Position numbers and translations under genes: made by a program. 64,000 nt of DNA from Dysosmobacter welbionis (lineage in GTDB: Bacteria; Bacillota; Clostridia; Oscillospirales; Oscillospiraceae), in assembly GCF_005121165.3 (NCBI RefSeq), contig NZ_CP034413.3, positions 2,790,001 through 2,854,000 of the forward strand, written 5' to 3'. Within the stretch, counting starts at the first letter, position 1. Every line of letters begins with the position of its first letter. A model generated the notes under the pieces. That model saw nothing but the letters and a program-made list of their open reading frames with translations, had not been told where the DNA came from and made no database searches. Positions 43,300-52,079 of this stretch are shown here, one piece after another.

Positions 43300-44600
43300 C
43301 TGAAAAATACAAACAGGGTAAAATCAAAACACAAAACGTGTAATCGACGAGATTCGAACCCCTGTTATGTCAGTAAGTTGCTCTCCTCATTTGCCGTTCA
43401 TGAACAACTCTTCTACCTGACAAGGTGTTCGGTTTTTCAATGTGCGATGTGGCCGCTGTGTGTTGTAAAACTCGATATAAGATGCAAGGCATCGTTTGAA
43501 ATCTGTTTCGGAAGTGTAGTCCTTCCTGTAAAGCTCCTCCTTTTTGAGTGTAGCGAAGAACGATTCAGCAACAGCGTTGTCATGAGGCCGCCCTGAATTG
43601 GAGAAAGATTGTACCACAGCGTGCTCATGTAGTAGCTGTTTGAATCGATGCGAGGTGTATTGAGCACCTCGGTCACTGTGAAAGATGAGTTTTGTTTCTG
43701 GGTTTCTTTGTGCCCATGCCATTTTGAAAGTAGATGTGATCAACTGGGTGCTGTTCTTTCTGGATACTTTGTATGCGACAATTTTGCGGGAAAACAAATC
43801 CAAAATCACACAGGTGTAAAGATAGAACTCCCCCAGCTTAAAACAAGTAACATCGCTGACCCAGATTTGGTTGGGCTTGTCCGCCTGAAACTGCTGCTGG
43901 AGGATGTTCCGTTTCTTTTCCGGTTCATGAAGTTTCATGTAGTCCTGTTTTGCAGTGCTGCGGATACTAGCTAGGCCCATCTCTCTCATCAGTTTTGCCA
44001 CATATTCTGTGCTGACTTGATGGCCATGTTGGACAAGTATTGTGCGGATCTTTTCAGCACCCAGCACCTGGCGGTACTCATCAAATATCTTCTGAATCAG
44101 AATACGATATTCCTCCCGCCGCTTTTCGAACCAAGCGTTGCTCCGTTTATTTCGGAGAATGTGGTTATAGAAAGTCCCGCGGGGAACATTCAGAGCTTCA
44201 CAAAGTGTATGGACATCATATTGGCCGTACAGTAATTCTAGCTCCGTCAGTCGCTCCTTCAACGGAGCATGGACGGTGCAGCCGACGGTTTGCAAAACGG
44301 CGACCATGTTTTCCAATTTAGAGACTTTGTGTAGAAGTGCATCATACTCTTTGACGGTGCAGGTGCGTCTTTCATCGGGAACCGCTGGGCAGTATAGTTT
44401 TGCCCAGCGATAGATCGTCCGTACGCAGACACTGTATTCTGCGCATAATTCCTGGATTGGCTTGCCCTGCCTGTACTGTGCGATGATATCGGTTTTCTCT
44501 TGATCTGTGTAGGTCATGATGTTTGCCCCTTTCTTGTAATATGCTACTAGTGTAGCATGTAGAAAAAGATTAACACGAAGAGAGGCCGCCTGCCCTGCTA
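43300..44600 (-). mobile_element. IS3-family insertion sequence (IS150-like), ends not resolved
   Basis: It contains one intact transposase on the minus strand and about 100 bases on each side. I could not identify terminal inverted repeats or target duplications, so the limits are approximate. A decayed copy of related sequence in the same orientation lies at about 52080-52510. Confidence 0.7.
43387..44517 (-). CDS. IS3-family transposase, single-frame
   Basis: The 376-residue protein combines an N-terminal helix-turn-helix (SVCVRTIYRWAKLY), a leucine-rich linker and the IS3 DDE integrase core: Asp in WVSDVTCF, Asp in HSDRGAQY and Glu in DNAVAESFFATLK. Most IS3 elements split this into orfA and orfB joined by frameshifting; here it is one frame. 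The region has an AT-rich composition unlike the host. The ATG at 44517 follows AAAGGGG; the upstream frame is not protein-like. It appears intact and could be active. Confidence 0.9.
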   Translation of the reverse strand: MTYTDQEKTDIIAQYRQGKPIQELCAEYSVCVRTIYRWAKLYCPAVPDERRTCTVKEYDALLHKVSKLENMVAVLQTVGCTVHAPLKERLTELELLYGQYDVHTLCEALNVPRGTFYNHILRNKRSNAWFEKRREEYRILIQKIFDEYRQVLGAEKIRTILVQHGHQVSTEYVAKLMREMGLASIRSTAKQDYMKLHEPEKKRNILQQQFQADKPNQIWVSDVTCFKLGEFYLYTCVILDLFSRKIVAYKVSRKNSTQLITSTFKMAWAQRNPETKLIFHSDRGAQYTSHRFKQLLHEHAVVQSFSNSGRPHDNAVAESFFATLKKEELYRKDYTSETDFKRCLASYIEFYNTQRPHRTLKNRTPCQVEELFMNGK

Positions 44601-44639
44601 ACAATACTTGAGCCTGGTATTGACAAAGGAATTATTATA

Positions 44640-44987
44640 ATCAGTCTATTTTATAAAAAGCAAACTTCAAGAACTGGTCAAGGAATTGGACTGACTGCTT
44701 TGGTGTCAGGGAGTGAAGTTGTGAACCTGCAAATCAAGGATATCATCAATGAAATACGCCCTGTTGTGATAAATAAAAAGCGTACAGAACTGGATGCCCG
44801 GCACGATATAGGCCGAGAAAACAAAGTCACGGAAATCATGGAACTCATTTCTACAAAAAATATCGACCTTATGGAGTATTTGGAATCCATGTTATATAGG
44901 GTGATTCAGCGAGTAAGCATGCTCTCCAAAGAAAAATTTTCATCCGATTCGTCTGTAGTTTTGAAATCACCCATCTCCTTACTAAGA
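44640..44987 (+). other. Uninterpreted reading-frame remnant next to the IS
   Basis: A plus-strand frame is open from about 44640 through 45083 without a good start; it would run through a strong terminator (44988-45050), so its end is not real coding. The part around 44700-44900 (LQIKDIINEIRPVVINKKRTELD, ENKVTEIMELISTKN) is protein-like but not recognised. It is probably a gene fragment truncated by the IS. Confidence 0.35.
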
Positions 44988-45050
44988 AGCAGGCACAGAA
45001 AAATGTGGACAGCTTGGGTGCTGCCTGTGTCTCTCTGTGCCTGCTTTTTT
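44988..45050 (+). terminator. Terminator upstream of the nuclease-ATPase operon
   Basis: A perfect 12-bp stem AGCAGGCACAGA/TCTGTGCCTGCT (44988-44999/45034-45045) is followed by six T. It isolates the next operon from upstream transcription. Confidence 0.75.
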
Positions 45051-45051
45051 G

Positions 45052-45079
45052 TTGAGAAGTGGAAAAATTGTGATATAAT
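45052..45079 (+). promoter_or_regulatory. Promoter of the nuclease-ATPase operon
   Basis: TTGAGA (45052-45057) and TATAAT (45074-45079) are 16 bp apart, about 45 bases ahead of the first gene. Confidence 0.6.
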
Positions 45080-45121
45080 ATAAAAATAAAAGAACATTAG
45101 ATTGGCATGAGCTGAAAATGA

Positions 45122-46177
45122 ATGCGAGATGAGAATATGTCATACACTGTAAAATCATCTGAAAGATTAAGGAAATCTGGTTCAGAGGCAGAAACCAAGG
45201 CATTGCTTTATTTAATGAATTTCAGACCCGATAGTGATGACATATACTACTTTGTTGTAGATTTCTTTAATGACTTAACTGGGATGGACAACATGGCATC
45301 CAGATTGTGGGATGTGCAATCAAAAGGCGCACATCATGTTAGTCCCAAAGCTATCGGGAAAGAACTTGTCACATTGTTCAAGAATTATATGAGCCCATTA
45401 ACCTTTGAGGCATATATTCTATTTATTGGCAGTGTGACCGGATCTCTTCGCAAAGATTCTTCTCTTACAACTTTTGGGATTGAAAATGTAAAGGATGCAG
45501 CGATAGAACAGATTAAGTTAGGCTTACATGAAGAAGGTTCCGCAAAAGAATATATTGATAGCACCGACTTGACCGATGAGAACATTAATGGTTTCCTGAG
45601 AAAAGTGTTTTTTGTCATTGATGATGGTAAAAAACCAAGTGAATATGTAAAAGCAATTATAAGGCAACATCCGAATATTATTCCAGAAGAAAAAATACTT
45701 AACGCTATTTTTAATGAGATAAGAGATAAACAGGCAAGCAAAAAAAATATTTCTTCAGTCGAGGGGATTGTGATTGAAACGACTGATGAAGCGTTAAACT
45801 ATTGCAGGCACTTAACTAATAATGAAATTCGTTTAATGACTTTACAGCGTATTATCAATAGAGATCCGCTGGGTCAAGGAATACCACCATCTTTTGTAAG
45901 TATCTATAATACTTGGCCACCAGAAAGGCAGAGGGAAATGCTCGAAGATTGCCAAGGTGCCTTATGTAGGGCATTATTCAATAAAAATGCGGCAGATGGT
46001 TTTTGGTATCTATTTGAGAATACATATCAACTGATTGTCGAACATCCAGATGACTCTGTGCAGTCTCTATTTACAAAAATTCAGGCAATACCTAATTGTA
46101 TTGTTCGGTGTCCTGACTTTGACGCCCTATCACTTAAGTACTTTATCTCTGTAGTCAAGGATGGTGTTCAACAATGA
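45122..46177 (+). CDS. Putative defence protein with a possible Cap4-like nuclease domain
   Basis: A 351-residue, AT-rich, unfamiliar protein. Near the N-terminus, ALLYLMNFRPDSDDIYYFVVDFFND then WDVQSKGAHHVSP (residues about 28-75) resembles the D...(D/E/Q)xK core of restriction-like nucleases such as the DUF4297/Cap4 family, with Asp64, Gln66 and Lys68 as candidate residues. The remaining ~280 residues look helical and are not recognised. The start is uncertain: ATG 45122 or 45137, neither with a strong ribosome site. Its stop overlaps the ATPase start by four bases, so the two are coupled. The nuclease reading is inference. Confidence 0.5.
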   Translation: MRDENMSYTVKSSERLRKSGSEAETKALLYLMNFRPDSDDIYYFVVDFFNDLTGMDNMASRLWDVQSKGAHHVSPKAIGKELVTLFKNYMSPLTFEAYILFIGSVTGSLRKDSSLTTFGIENVKDAAIEQIKLGLHEEGSAKEYIDSTDLTDENINGFLRKVFFVIDDGKKPSEYVKAIIRQHPNIIPEEKILNAIFNEIRDKQASKKNISSVEGIVIETTDEALNYCRHLTNNEIRLMTLQRIINRDPLGQGIPPSFVSIYNTWPPERQREMLEDCQGALCRALFNKNAADGFWYLFENTYQLIVEHPDDSVQSLFTKIQAIPNCIVRCPDFDALSLKYFISVVKDGVQQ

Positions 46178-47787
46178 AGATACGGAAAGTAGCTGTAGGA
46201 AATGCTGCTGAAGCATTTATTGAAGGAAATTTCACAAATGGTGTGAACATCATTTCGAGCGACGATAATAATAAGGGAAAGACGATTGTAATCCAATCAA
46301 TGATGTATGCTTTAGGAAATGAACCAACATTCCCTACATCATTTGAATTTCAGAAGTATTATTACTATATCGAATTTGAAGAAGCTGGGATTATATTCAA
46401 ACTTTGCCGATCTGGCGATGGATTTGTATTAAAGCGTGAATCTACTGTACTTATTTTTGATAATGTTTCTGAACTTAAAAGATATTGGAACAGGAATATA
46501 TTTCCACTTCCGTCAATAGCAAAAAATCAACTTTTAAGGATTGTAGATCCAGTACTATATGTCCAGCTTTTCTTTATTGGACAAGATAAGAAGGACACGT
46601 CCAATATCGCCAATCACGGCTTCTATAATAAACAAGATTTTATCGATATGCTTTACGCATATGCTGGTTTAATTGGAGAGCAACTTCCACAAGAGAGGAT
46701 TGATGAGATAAAGAGTCATATAATAACTCTTTCTGACGAGAAAAAGCTATTGCTACAACAACATAAAATACTTAAATCGAAAAAAACACCTGTTTCATAT
46801 CTTAGCGCGGAGAGTGACCGCCTCGCATTTGGTAAAAAAATAGAGAGTCTTGAAAGAGTCCAAAATAAAATTGCGGAATTACGGAAGGCTCGTAATAGTG
46901 TATCTACTCGTAAGAGTAAATGGGAGCATACGATTAACGAACTTCGCTCTTTAAATCGCACAATATCGTGTGGAGAATTACGATGCATGGATTGCAACTC
47001 TACAAATATCTCGTTTAGTACTGGAGAGTCAGTTCAAACATCCTACTCGTTTGATGTGTCTACAGTTGAAATGCGAAATGAAATCATTCATTCTATTTCA
47101 GAAAAAATTTCTGCTTATAGCGAAGAAATTGAACGGCTTTCTGCAGAAATAATTATAGAGCAAGAACGTTTGCAATCTTTAATGGATGATGAAAGCGTCT
47201 CTCTTGAATCTATTGTCGCTTACAAGAAAGATATTTTTTCGGCTTCAGATGCAGAAGCCAGAATTAAAGAGATAGACATGGAAGTCGCTACATTAAAGAG
47301 TCAACTGTTAGCCAGTGAAAATGCATCGATTGAAACGCAAGAGCAAAGAGTAGCTTTGTTATCAGCAATTATAGGCAAAATGAATGAACTTTACCATCAG
47401 ATTGATCCGGATGGTAATATAATATATTCAAGCTTATTTACTCAGCGAAATGAGGTGTATTCTGGAAGCGAGGCGACTATTTTTCATGTGGTGAAATTGT
47501 TTGCCTTACAATTTGTGTTGCGGCACAGTTTCCCAATAGTAATTGACTCCTTCCGAGCAGAAGACTTATCGACTGGAAAAGAAAATACGGTGCTTGAAAT
47601 CTCAAAATCAATTGATAAGCAAGTAATACTGACAACAACATTAAAGCATGAAGAGATAGGAAAATATGACGACCTTCCAGATGTGAATCATATAAATTAT
47701 CAATCTCATACTCCAAGCAAGATCCTTGATGGTGCTTTTGTAGAATCCTTTGTTGCATTGTTGAATGACCTTTCGATTGAGATTTAA
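46174..47787 (+). CDS. Rad50/SMC-like ATPase with a CxxC hook motif and degenerate Walker A
   Basis: The 537-residue protein has an N-terminal ABC-like half with NIISSDDNNKGKTIVIQSM at residues 25-43; the P-loop keeps GKT but lacks the first Gly of GxxxxGKT. Two long coiled coils (about 174-262 and 296-405) flank CGELRCMDC (Cys266, 271, 274), which looks like a Rad50 zinc hook. The C-terminal half has a signature-like SGSEATIFHVV (430-440) and a Walker B-like FPIVIDSFRAED (453-464). This is the layout of SMC-type defence ATPases such as Lamassu LmuB or ABC-3C components. The exact family is not recognised. Terminators follow at 47973 and 48077. Confidence 0.65.
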   Translation: MKIRKVAVGNAAEAFIEGNFTNGVNIISSDDNNKGKTIVIQSMMYALGNEPTFPTSFEFQKYYYYIEFEEAGIIFKLCRSGDGFVLKRESTVLIFDNVSELKRYWNRNIFPLPSIAKNQLLRIVDPVLYVQLFFIGQDKKDTSNIANHGFYNKQDFIDMLYAYAGLIGEQLPQERIDEIKSHIITLSDEKKLLLQQHKILKSKKTPVSYLSAESDRLAFGKKIESLERVQNKIAELRKARNSVSTRKSKWEHTINELRSLNRTISCGELRCMDCNSTNISFSTGESVQTSYSFDVSTVEMRNEIIHSISEKISAYSEEIERLSAEIIIEQERLQSLMDDESVSLESIVAYKKDIFSASDAEARIKEIDMEVATLKSQLLASENASIETQEQRVALLSAIIGKMNELYHQIDPDGNIIYSSLFTQRNEVYSGSEATIFHVVKLFALQFVLRHSFPIVIDSFRAEDLSTGKENTVLEISKSIDKQVILTTTLKHEEIGKYDDLPDVNHINYQSHTPSKILDGAFVESFVALLNDLSIEI

Positions 47788-48145
47788 ATGGGGTATAAAA
47801 AGTATTGACTCACTATATTAGATCGCCCCTTGCGCTAGCTTTTCATATCATATTATTTTTGGGGGAAAAGGTGACTACGCCTCACTTCCACACCGGCCCC
47901 GCTACGCTAGGCCCTAGTTTGGAGTTGGTGCAGACTGCATCTTTTTGTCTACACATTCCATTGTAGACAAAGCCTGCGTTTAACGATAGTTATACGCAGG
48001 TTTTGTTTTTACTTGGCGATATAGCACAAAATGGCGAGATACAAATTAGTTATAATTACATATCACATGTGTCAACAAGCAGGTTTAAGGAAAAGGTATC
48101 TTCCTTAAACCTGCTTTTATTTATGTTTTAAAAAGTGAGGCAACT
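47788..48145. other. Spacer with two terminators and a direct-repeat copy
   Basis: Intrinsic terminators lie at 47973-48009 (7-bp stem plus T-run) and 48077-48119 (15-bp stem plus T-run), and there is a TTGTCTACA/TGTAGACAA palindrome at 47946-47970. The ACTGCATC...CACA sequence at 47934-47955 recurs with small differences at 52568-52590. No gene is seen. Confidence 0.6.
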
Positions 48146-48496
48146 ATGAAACTTCCATATGGCTATGTTTTGATTGGCAAGGAAATCGTTATTCATGAAG
48201 AAAAGGCGGATGTTGTCCGTAGCATTTTTGATGATTACCTTGCCGGAGCCAGCTTAGGCAAGATTGTTGATCTGCTTTTCAAAAAAGGGGTGGTTTCTCC
48301 AACTGGAAAAGTAAAATGGACGAGGGCGGCCGTGGATAAACTTCTGGCGAACAAAAAATATATCCCCCTGGTTGGTATTAAGATATACATGGATACTCAG
48401 TTTGAGAAAGCTCGACGTTGCAATGTAGACTATGATAAAGCCGGGTATCCACGAAAGGCAGTCAGGTATCAGTCTCCAGTTTTTGATACAAAATGA
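48146..48496 (+). CDS. Serine recombinase fragment (Recombinase domain only)
   Basis: The 116-residue product matches the middle Recombinase domain (PF07508) of large serine recombinases: PYGYVLIGKEIVIHEEKA, IFDDYLAGASLGKIVDLL and WTRAAVDKLLANKKYIPLVG. The catalytic resolvase domain and the C-terminal zinc/coiled-coil part are missing. It has its own GTGAGG ribosome site. It is most likely a remnant of an integrase that once mobilised part of this island. Confidence 0.75.
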   Translation: MKLPYGYVLIGKEIVIHEEKADVVRSIFDDYLAGASLGKIVDLLFKKGVVSPTGKVKWTRAAVDKLLANKKYIPLVGIKIYMDTQFEKARRCNVDYDKAGYPRKAVRYQSPVFDTK

Positions 48497-48549
48497 GACT
48501 ATACAGAACCCATTTCTCTTGTTATACTAAATAAAAAGGAGAATGGGCC

Positions 48550-49119
48550 ATGAACGAGAATGAACTACATGAGCGATACATACGCTTGGCATTTCAATAT
48601 GAGTCTGCCATTGATGCCCTTCTGACAAAAGGATTGGTCGATATAGAAGCGGCCGACGCCGCAAAAGAGAGATTCTATGATACATTGAATGAGGAAAAGC
48701 TGCGGACCACACAAAAAATCAGGGACTATCATGAGACCATCAGCCTGTATATGAGGATGCTGGCCTATGATGGCATGGTCTCCCTGACAGAATTGGCAAG
48801 GCAGTATTCCGATGAGTCGCCGGGATATGTAATCCAAAGCTGGATGCGCAGCCGCAACACATTAGAGTTTCTCCGCCAATGGGAAAATGACATGAATGAA
48901 GGTTTTGATGATAGGGCCTGTGAGGAACTGATTCATCAGGGACATACGACATCACTGACCATTACACCATCTCTGTGGATTCGAAAGACTCACGCTGTTG
49001 GGATACAGGTAAAGCAAGGTAAAGGTGGAGGCGTGAGTGCTTACCCTGAAATTGCTGCAGGCTTCCAGCTATGGATAGATCCGAAGGTTCGGTTGGCAAT
49101 CGTTAGGAAACATATGTAA
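48550..49119 (+). CDS. KilA-N domain protein, truncated
   Basis: The 189-residue protein ends in TPSLWIRKTHAVGIQVKQG then GGVSAYPEIAAGFQLWIDP, the second half of the KilA-N DNA-binding domain, common in phages and mobile elements. The N-terminal 100 residues are helical, with no recognised domain. Ordinary KilA-N proteins continue past this point, so the C-terminus appears to be lost. The ATG follows AAAGGAG and a short leader, and the gene is transcribed with the plus strand. Confidence 0.7.
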   Translation: MNENELHERYIRLAFQYESAIDALLTKGLVDIEAADAAKERFYDTLNEEKLRTTQKIRDYHETISLYMRMLAYDGMVSLTELARQYSDESPGYVIQSWMRSRNTLEFLRQWENDMNEGFDDRACEELIHQGHTTSLTITPSLWIRKTHAVGIQVKQGKGGGVSAYPEIAAGFQLWIDPKVRLAIVRKHM

Positions 49120-49304
49120 AACAGAAATTGATTAAAGTGCATGAGTGGATGGAGAATGGTATGTTTCGTATCAAACCAGTTTACTCCTTCCACCTGCTTA
49201 TGAGTATGGGTACGATTTGCTTCTTTTCCACAATGCACTTTTCTTAAGCAGTGAGTATTCGATTGCCCGGTATGCATATCCGCAGGATTACTGAGGCGTG
49301 AAAT

Positions 49305-49445
49305 ATGGGTAATATCTCTGAATTAGAACGGCGTATTTCCATTCGCATTATACTGGAAGACGCTGAGATAATTTTCGCGCTACTATCAAGTGAACAAGAT
49401 ATTAGAGTATCACATAAAAGGAACGTCTCAAATACTAAAAGCTGA
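49305..49445 (+). CDS. Possible 46-residue small protein
   Basis: The ATG at 49305 has GAGGCGTG upstream. The short product is hydrophilic, with SELERRISIRIILEDAEIIF suggesting one amphipathic helix. It is in the 460-bp gap between the KilA-N remnant and the ATPase gene. It may be a real small gene, a regulator, or a fragment; no family is recognised. Confidence 0.3.
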   Translation: MGNISELERRISIRIILEDAEIIFALLSSEQDIRVSHKRNVSNTKS

Positions 49446-49594
49446 TACATTACTTATTTGTTAATTATGGAGGGAGCAGCTGCTCCATCTACCAATGTGA
49501 AAGAAATCATTACAAAACGATTTTAAACAACTAAATTTGGAAATCTCAGTATGTGCCAGAGTTTGACAGATAGTTTAGTGGAGTGGTGTTGAAT

Positions 49595-51094
49595 ATGAGA
49601 TTTGAAGTAGTTCAACGAGGACAAATCGAACGTGTTTTTACAAAAAATGTGATATACCTCCACAAAGACGGTTGGAATGACTGGTTTAAATATGAGACGA
49701 TGTTTTATCTTTCCTATTCTGATGAAAAAGGGAATACAGTGGAGTTGGGGAGCATTAAGATCGGTCAGATAGGAATGGAGCAGAGGACCCCTGATTTGCC
49801 GAAAACTTTTGAAACGTTAACCGATTCGTTTTTTACACTGGGGCAAAGTGAAGATTATTATGAAAATGTCAAAAAACTGGAACACGGAGAACTACGAGAG
49901 GATATTTTAACTGCGTTAAGAGATATTGCGTATAATCTGACAATTTTTGAGGCAGTGAAACAGGAAAATGTCACGCGTGAATCTCTTATGCGCGATCTTG
50001 GCTCCAGAATCATCAGGGAACAATTTCATCGAATCGCTAACGGGGGCGCGAAATTGACCCCTTTTGATATATCCTACAAGCTCCCAGGTCAGGTCGGAAC
50101 CGATTACCAACTGGAGTTTCATGTAGTCCCGGATTCCAACCCACCGACTAACATCCATGTATTGATTGGGAGAAACGGCGTCGGAAAGACCCATATGCTT
50201 ACGTCAATGATACGTTGCCTTTCAACAGGCAACCAGGATGGGCAATATGGAAAATTCAGCTTTGAGCATCGCACAAAATTTTCAAATTTTGTATGTGTAG
50301 CTTTTAGCCCGTTTGATACCTACCCAATGCCGGATGACATAGAAGAGGATGAATATAGTGGAAAATACACATACATTGGTTTAGGCAGCGGGCAGGAGAT
50401 ACGGATGCAGCGGCTGGAGGAGCAGTTTATTGCGGCGCTGCGGTCATGTAATAAATATAAAGAAAAGCGCACATTATGGATTGCTACTATGACGCTACTG
50501 AACTCAGACCCCATTTTTGCGAACAATGGTGCCTCCGCGCTGCTGTCTCCACAAGGAACAGAGGAAGGTGAACTGGTTGTCTCTGCGCAAGAGCTATTTA
50601 GCCGTCTAAGCTCTGGCCATAAGGTGATTTTGCTGACCTTGACCTGTCTGGTAGCGATTACGATGGAACGCACTCTTGTGCTCATGGATGAGCCGGAAAA
50701 TCATCTGCACCCACCGTTGCTCTCTGCATTTGTTCGGGCGTTATCTGCGTTGCTGATTCAAAAAAACGGACTGGCTATTATTTCTACGCACTCGCCTGTT
50801 ATTTTGCAGGAAGTACCTAAAAACTGCATCTGGCAGCTTTACAGAAACAACACAATACTGCGTGCGGTACGACCAGAGCGAGAAACATTCGGTGAGAATG
50901 TTGGAGTCCTCATAAACGATGTCTTTGGGCTTGAAGTGACCCATTCTGGCTTTCATGGTATGTTACTTCAGATGGTTGAAGCGGGCTTAACATACGAGGA
51001 AATATTAAATAAATTCGATTTTCGGGTCGGTATGGAAGCGAGATCGATTTTGCGCATCCTGCTTGCAAATAGAGAGTATGGAGGTACCGAATGA
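49595..51094 (+). CDS. ABC/AAA-like ATPase of a Septu-type defence pair (PtuA-like)
   Basis: The 499-residue protein has a unique N-terminal ~185 residues, then Walker A IGRNGVGKTHML (about residue 190), a signature-like LSSGHKVILLTL (about 338), Walker B VLMDEPENHLHPP (about 359) and the H-loop ISTHSPVILQEVP (about 398). This is the OLD/PtuA-style ABC ATPase. Its stop overlaps the next HNH gene by four bases, the same order as ptuA-ptuB in Septu systems. The ATG at 49595 is preferred; a GTG at 49583 is possible. It would act as a complex that senses infection and triggers the nuclease. Confidence 0.75.
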   Translation: MRFEVVQRGQIERVFTKNVIYLHKDGWNDWFKYETMFYLSYSDEKGNTVELGSIKIGQIGMEQRTPDLPKTFETLTDSFFTLGQSEDYYENVKKLEHGELREDILTALRDIAYNLTIFEAVKQENVTRESLMRDLGSRIIREQFHRIANGGAKLTPFDISYKLPGQVGTDYQLEFHVVPDSNPPTNIHVLIGRNGVGKTHMLTSMIRCLSTGNQDGQYGKFSFEHRTKFSNFVCVAFSPFDTYPMPDDIEEDEYSGKYTYIGLGSGQEIRMQRLEEQFIAALRSCNKYKEKRTLWIATMTLLNSDPIFANNGASALLSPQGTEEGELVVSAQELFSRLSSGHKVILLTLTCLVAITMERTLVLMDEPENHLHPPLLSAFVRALSALLIQKNGLAIISTHSPVILQEVPKNCIWQLYRNNTILRAVRPERETFGENVGVLINDVFGLEVTHSGFHGMLLQMVEAGLTYEEILNKFDFRVGMEARSILRILLANREYGGTE

Positions 51095-51933
51095 GAAAAC
51101 TGAACGCTCCCGGCGATTCGGTTCAAGATGTATTTTCGACGTGTATTGAAAGCTATCGGGATGCCGCGTTAAAAAACCGGCTCAGATCGATAGTTCCTGT
51201 TCTCTCTGATGAGGCATCGCGCTTTGAAGACTGTGTATTAACATCAAAGACCCATACTATTCCAACGGCGGACAATGTAGGCGGGGTGGTTAGCAAGGCT
51301 GAGATGTTGGACATTTATGAATCCAAGTTTGTAAAGGGGACTGGCCGGCCATATTACGATAAATATATGTCGCTCCCCACGAATGGAAAATGTCCATTCT
51401 GTGGGATTGGCACTGTGAGCACGTTGGATCACTATTTGCCGAAATCCAAATATCCTGCACTGGCAATCACACCTAAAAATATGATCCCGGCCTGTCGGGA
51501 CTGTAATTTGGGAAAGAAAAGGACATTTTCTCCTCAGAACTCAGAGGAGGAACCGTTACATCCGTATTTTGACGATGTTGAACAGGATATCTGGCTGTCC
51601 GTGAGATTTGAAGTTGCGGGCAAAGAGTTAGTTCCTACCTATTTTGTGCGGAAACCTGTAGCGTGGAACGACTTGCTGTTCAGGCGGGTTGAGAATCATA
51701 TGGTTTTATATAATCTATACACATCCTACGCAGTGCATGCCGCCGAAGAAATTACAGGCCGATCGGGTATATGGCATGTCTTTCTCGATAGATGTGGTGA
51801 AGATTTCCTTGCGGCATCCTTTCATGACGAGGCGGTTAGCAGGGAACAGTTGTTCTTAAATTCATGGCAGTCCGCACTTTACCGCGGATTGGAGGAGCAT
51901 ATTGATTTTGTAACCCAATGGCTGCGATTATGA
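51091..51933 (+). CDS. HNH endonuclease of a Septu-type defence pair (PtuB-like)
   Basis: The 280-residue protein has the HNH core CPFC (101-104), LDHYLPKSKYP with catalytic His114, Asn130 and CRDC (135-138): a beta-beta-alpha metal site braced by four zinc Cys. The N-terminal 90 and the C-terminal 140 residues are not recognised. It is translationally coupled (ATGA) to the ATPase. In Septu, PtuB cleaves DNA when released or activated by PtuA during phage infection. A terminator follows directly. Confidence 0.78.
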   Translation: MRKLNAPGDSVQDVFSTCIESYRDAALKNRLRSIVPVLSDEASRFEDCVLTSKTHTIPTADNVGGVVSKAEMLDIYESKFVKGTGRPYYDKYMSLPTNGKCPFCGIGTVSTLDHYLPKSKYPALAITPKNMIPACRDCNLGKKRTFSPQNSEEEPLHPYFDDVEQDIWLSVRFEVAGKELVPTYFVRKPVAWNDLLFRRVENHMVLYNLYTSYAVHAAEEITGRSGIWHVFLDRCGEDFLAASFHDEAVSREQLFLNSWQSALYRGLEEHIDFVTQWLRL

Positions 51934-51937
51934 ACAC

Positions 51938-51990
51938 CCCCACCTAATCCGAACAGTTCCCATGAAACTGACGGATTAGGTGGGGCGTTT
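51938..51990 (+). terminator. Terminator after the HNH gene
   Basis: A 14-bp stem CCCCACCTAATCCG/CGGATTAGGTGGGG (51938-51951/51972-51985) is followed by TTTT. It is similar in sequence to the hairpin at 43178-43235. Confidence 0.75.
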
Positions 51991-52079
51991 TATGACTGAA
52001 AGATTTATCATAGCAAGGTTTTCGGCCATTTTCATATTTACGATGGAAATGAAATATAAAGGCACAAAAAGTTTGAAAT

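Noticed and set aside
43109-43327. 72-residue minus-strand frame over tRNA-Ala
   Set aside because: Antisense to the tRNA (GIEPTTLRMRTVRSPS); no ribosome site.
43351-43362. GATTCGAACCCC at the left end of the IS, like the T-arm of a tRNA on the minus strand
   Set aside because: A partner T-stem and acceptor stem cannot be formed; a similar sequence occurs in the decayed IS copy (52110-52125), so it belongs to the IS end.
44700-45083. 127-residue plus-strand frame upstream of the nuclease-ATPase operon as a third subunit
   Set aside because: It would be translated through a strong terminator (44988-45050) and has no proper start; only its first part looks protein-like, and it is treated as a remnant.
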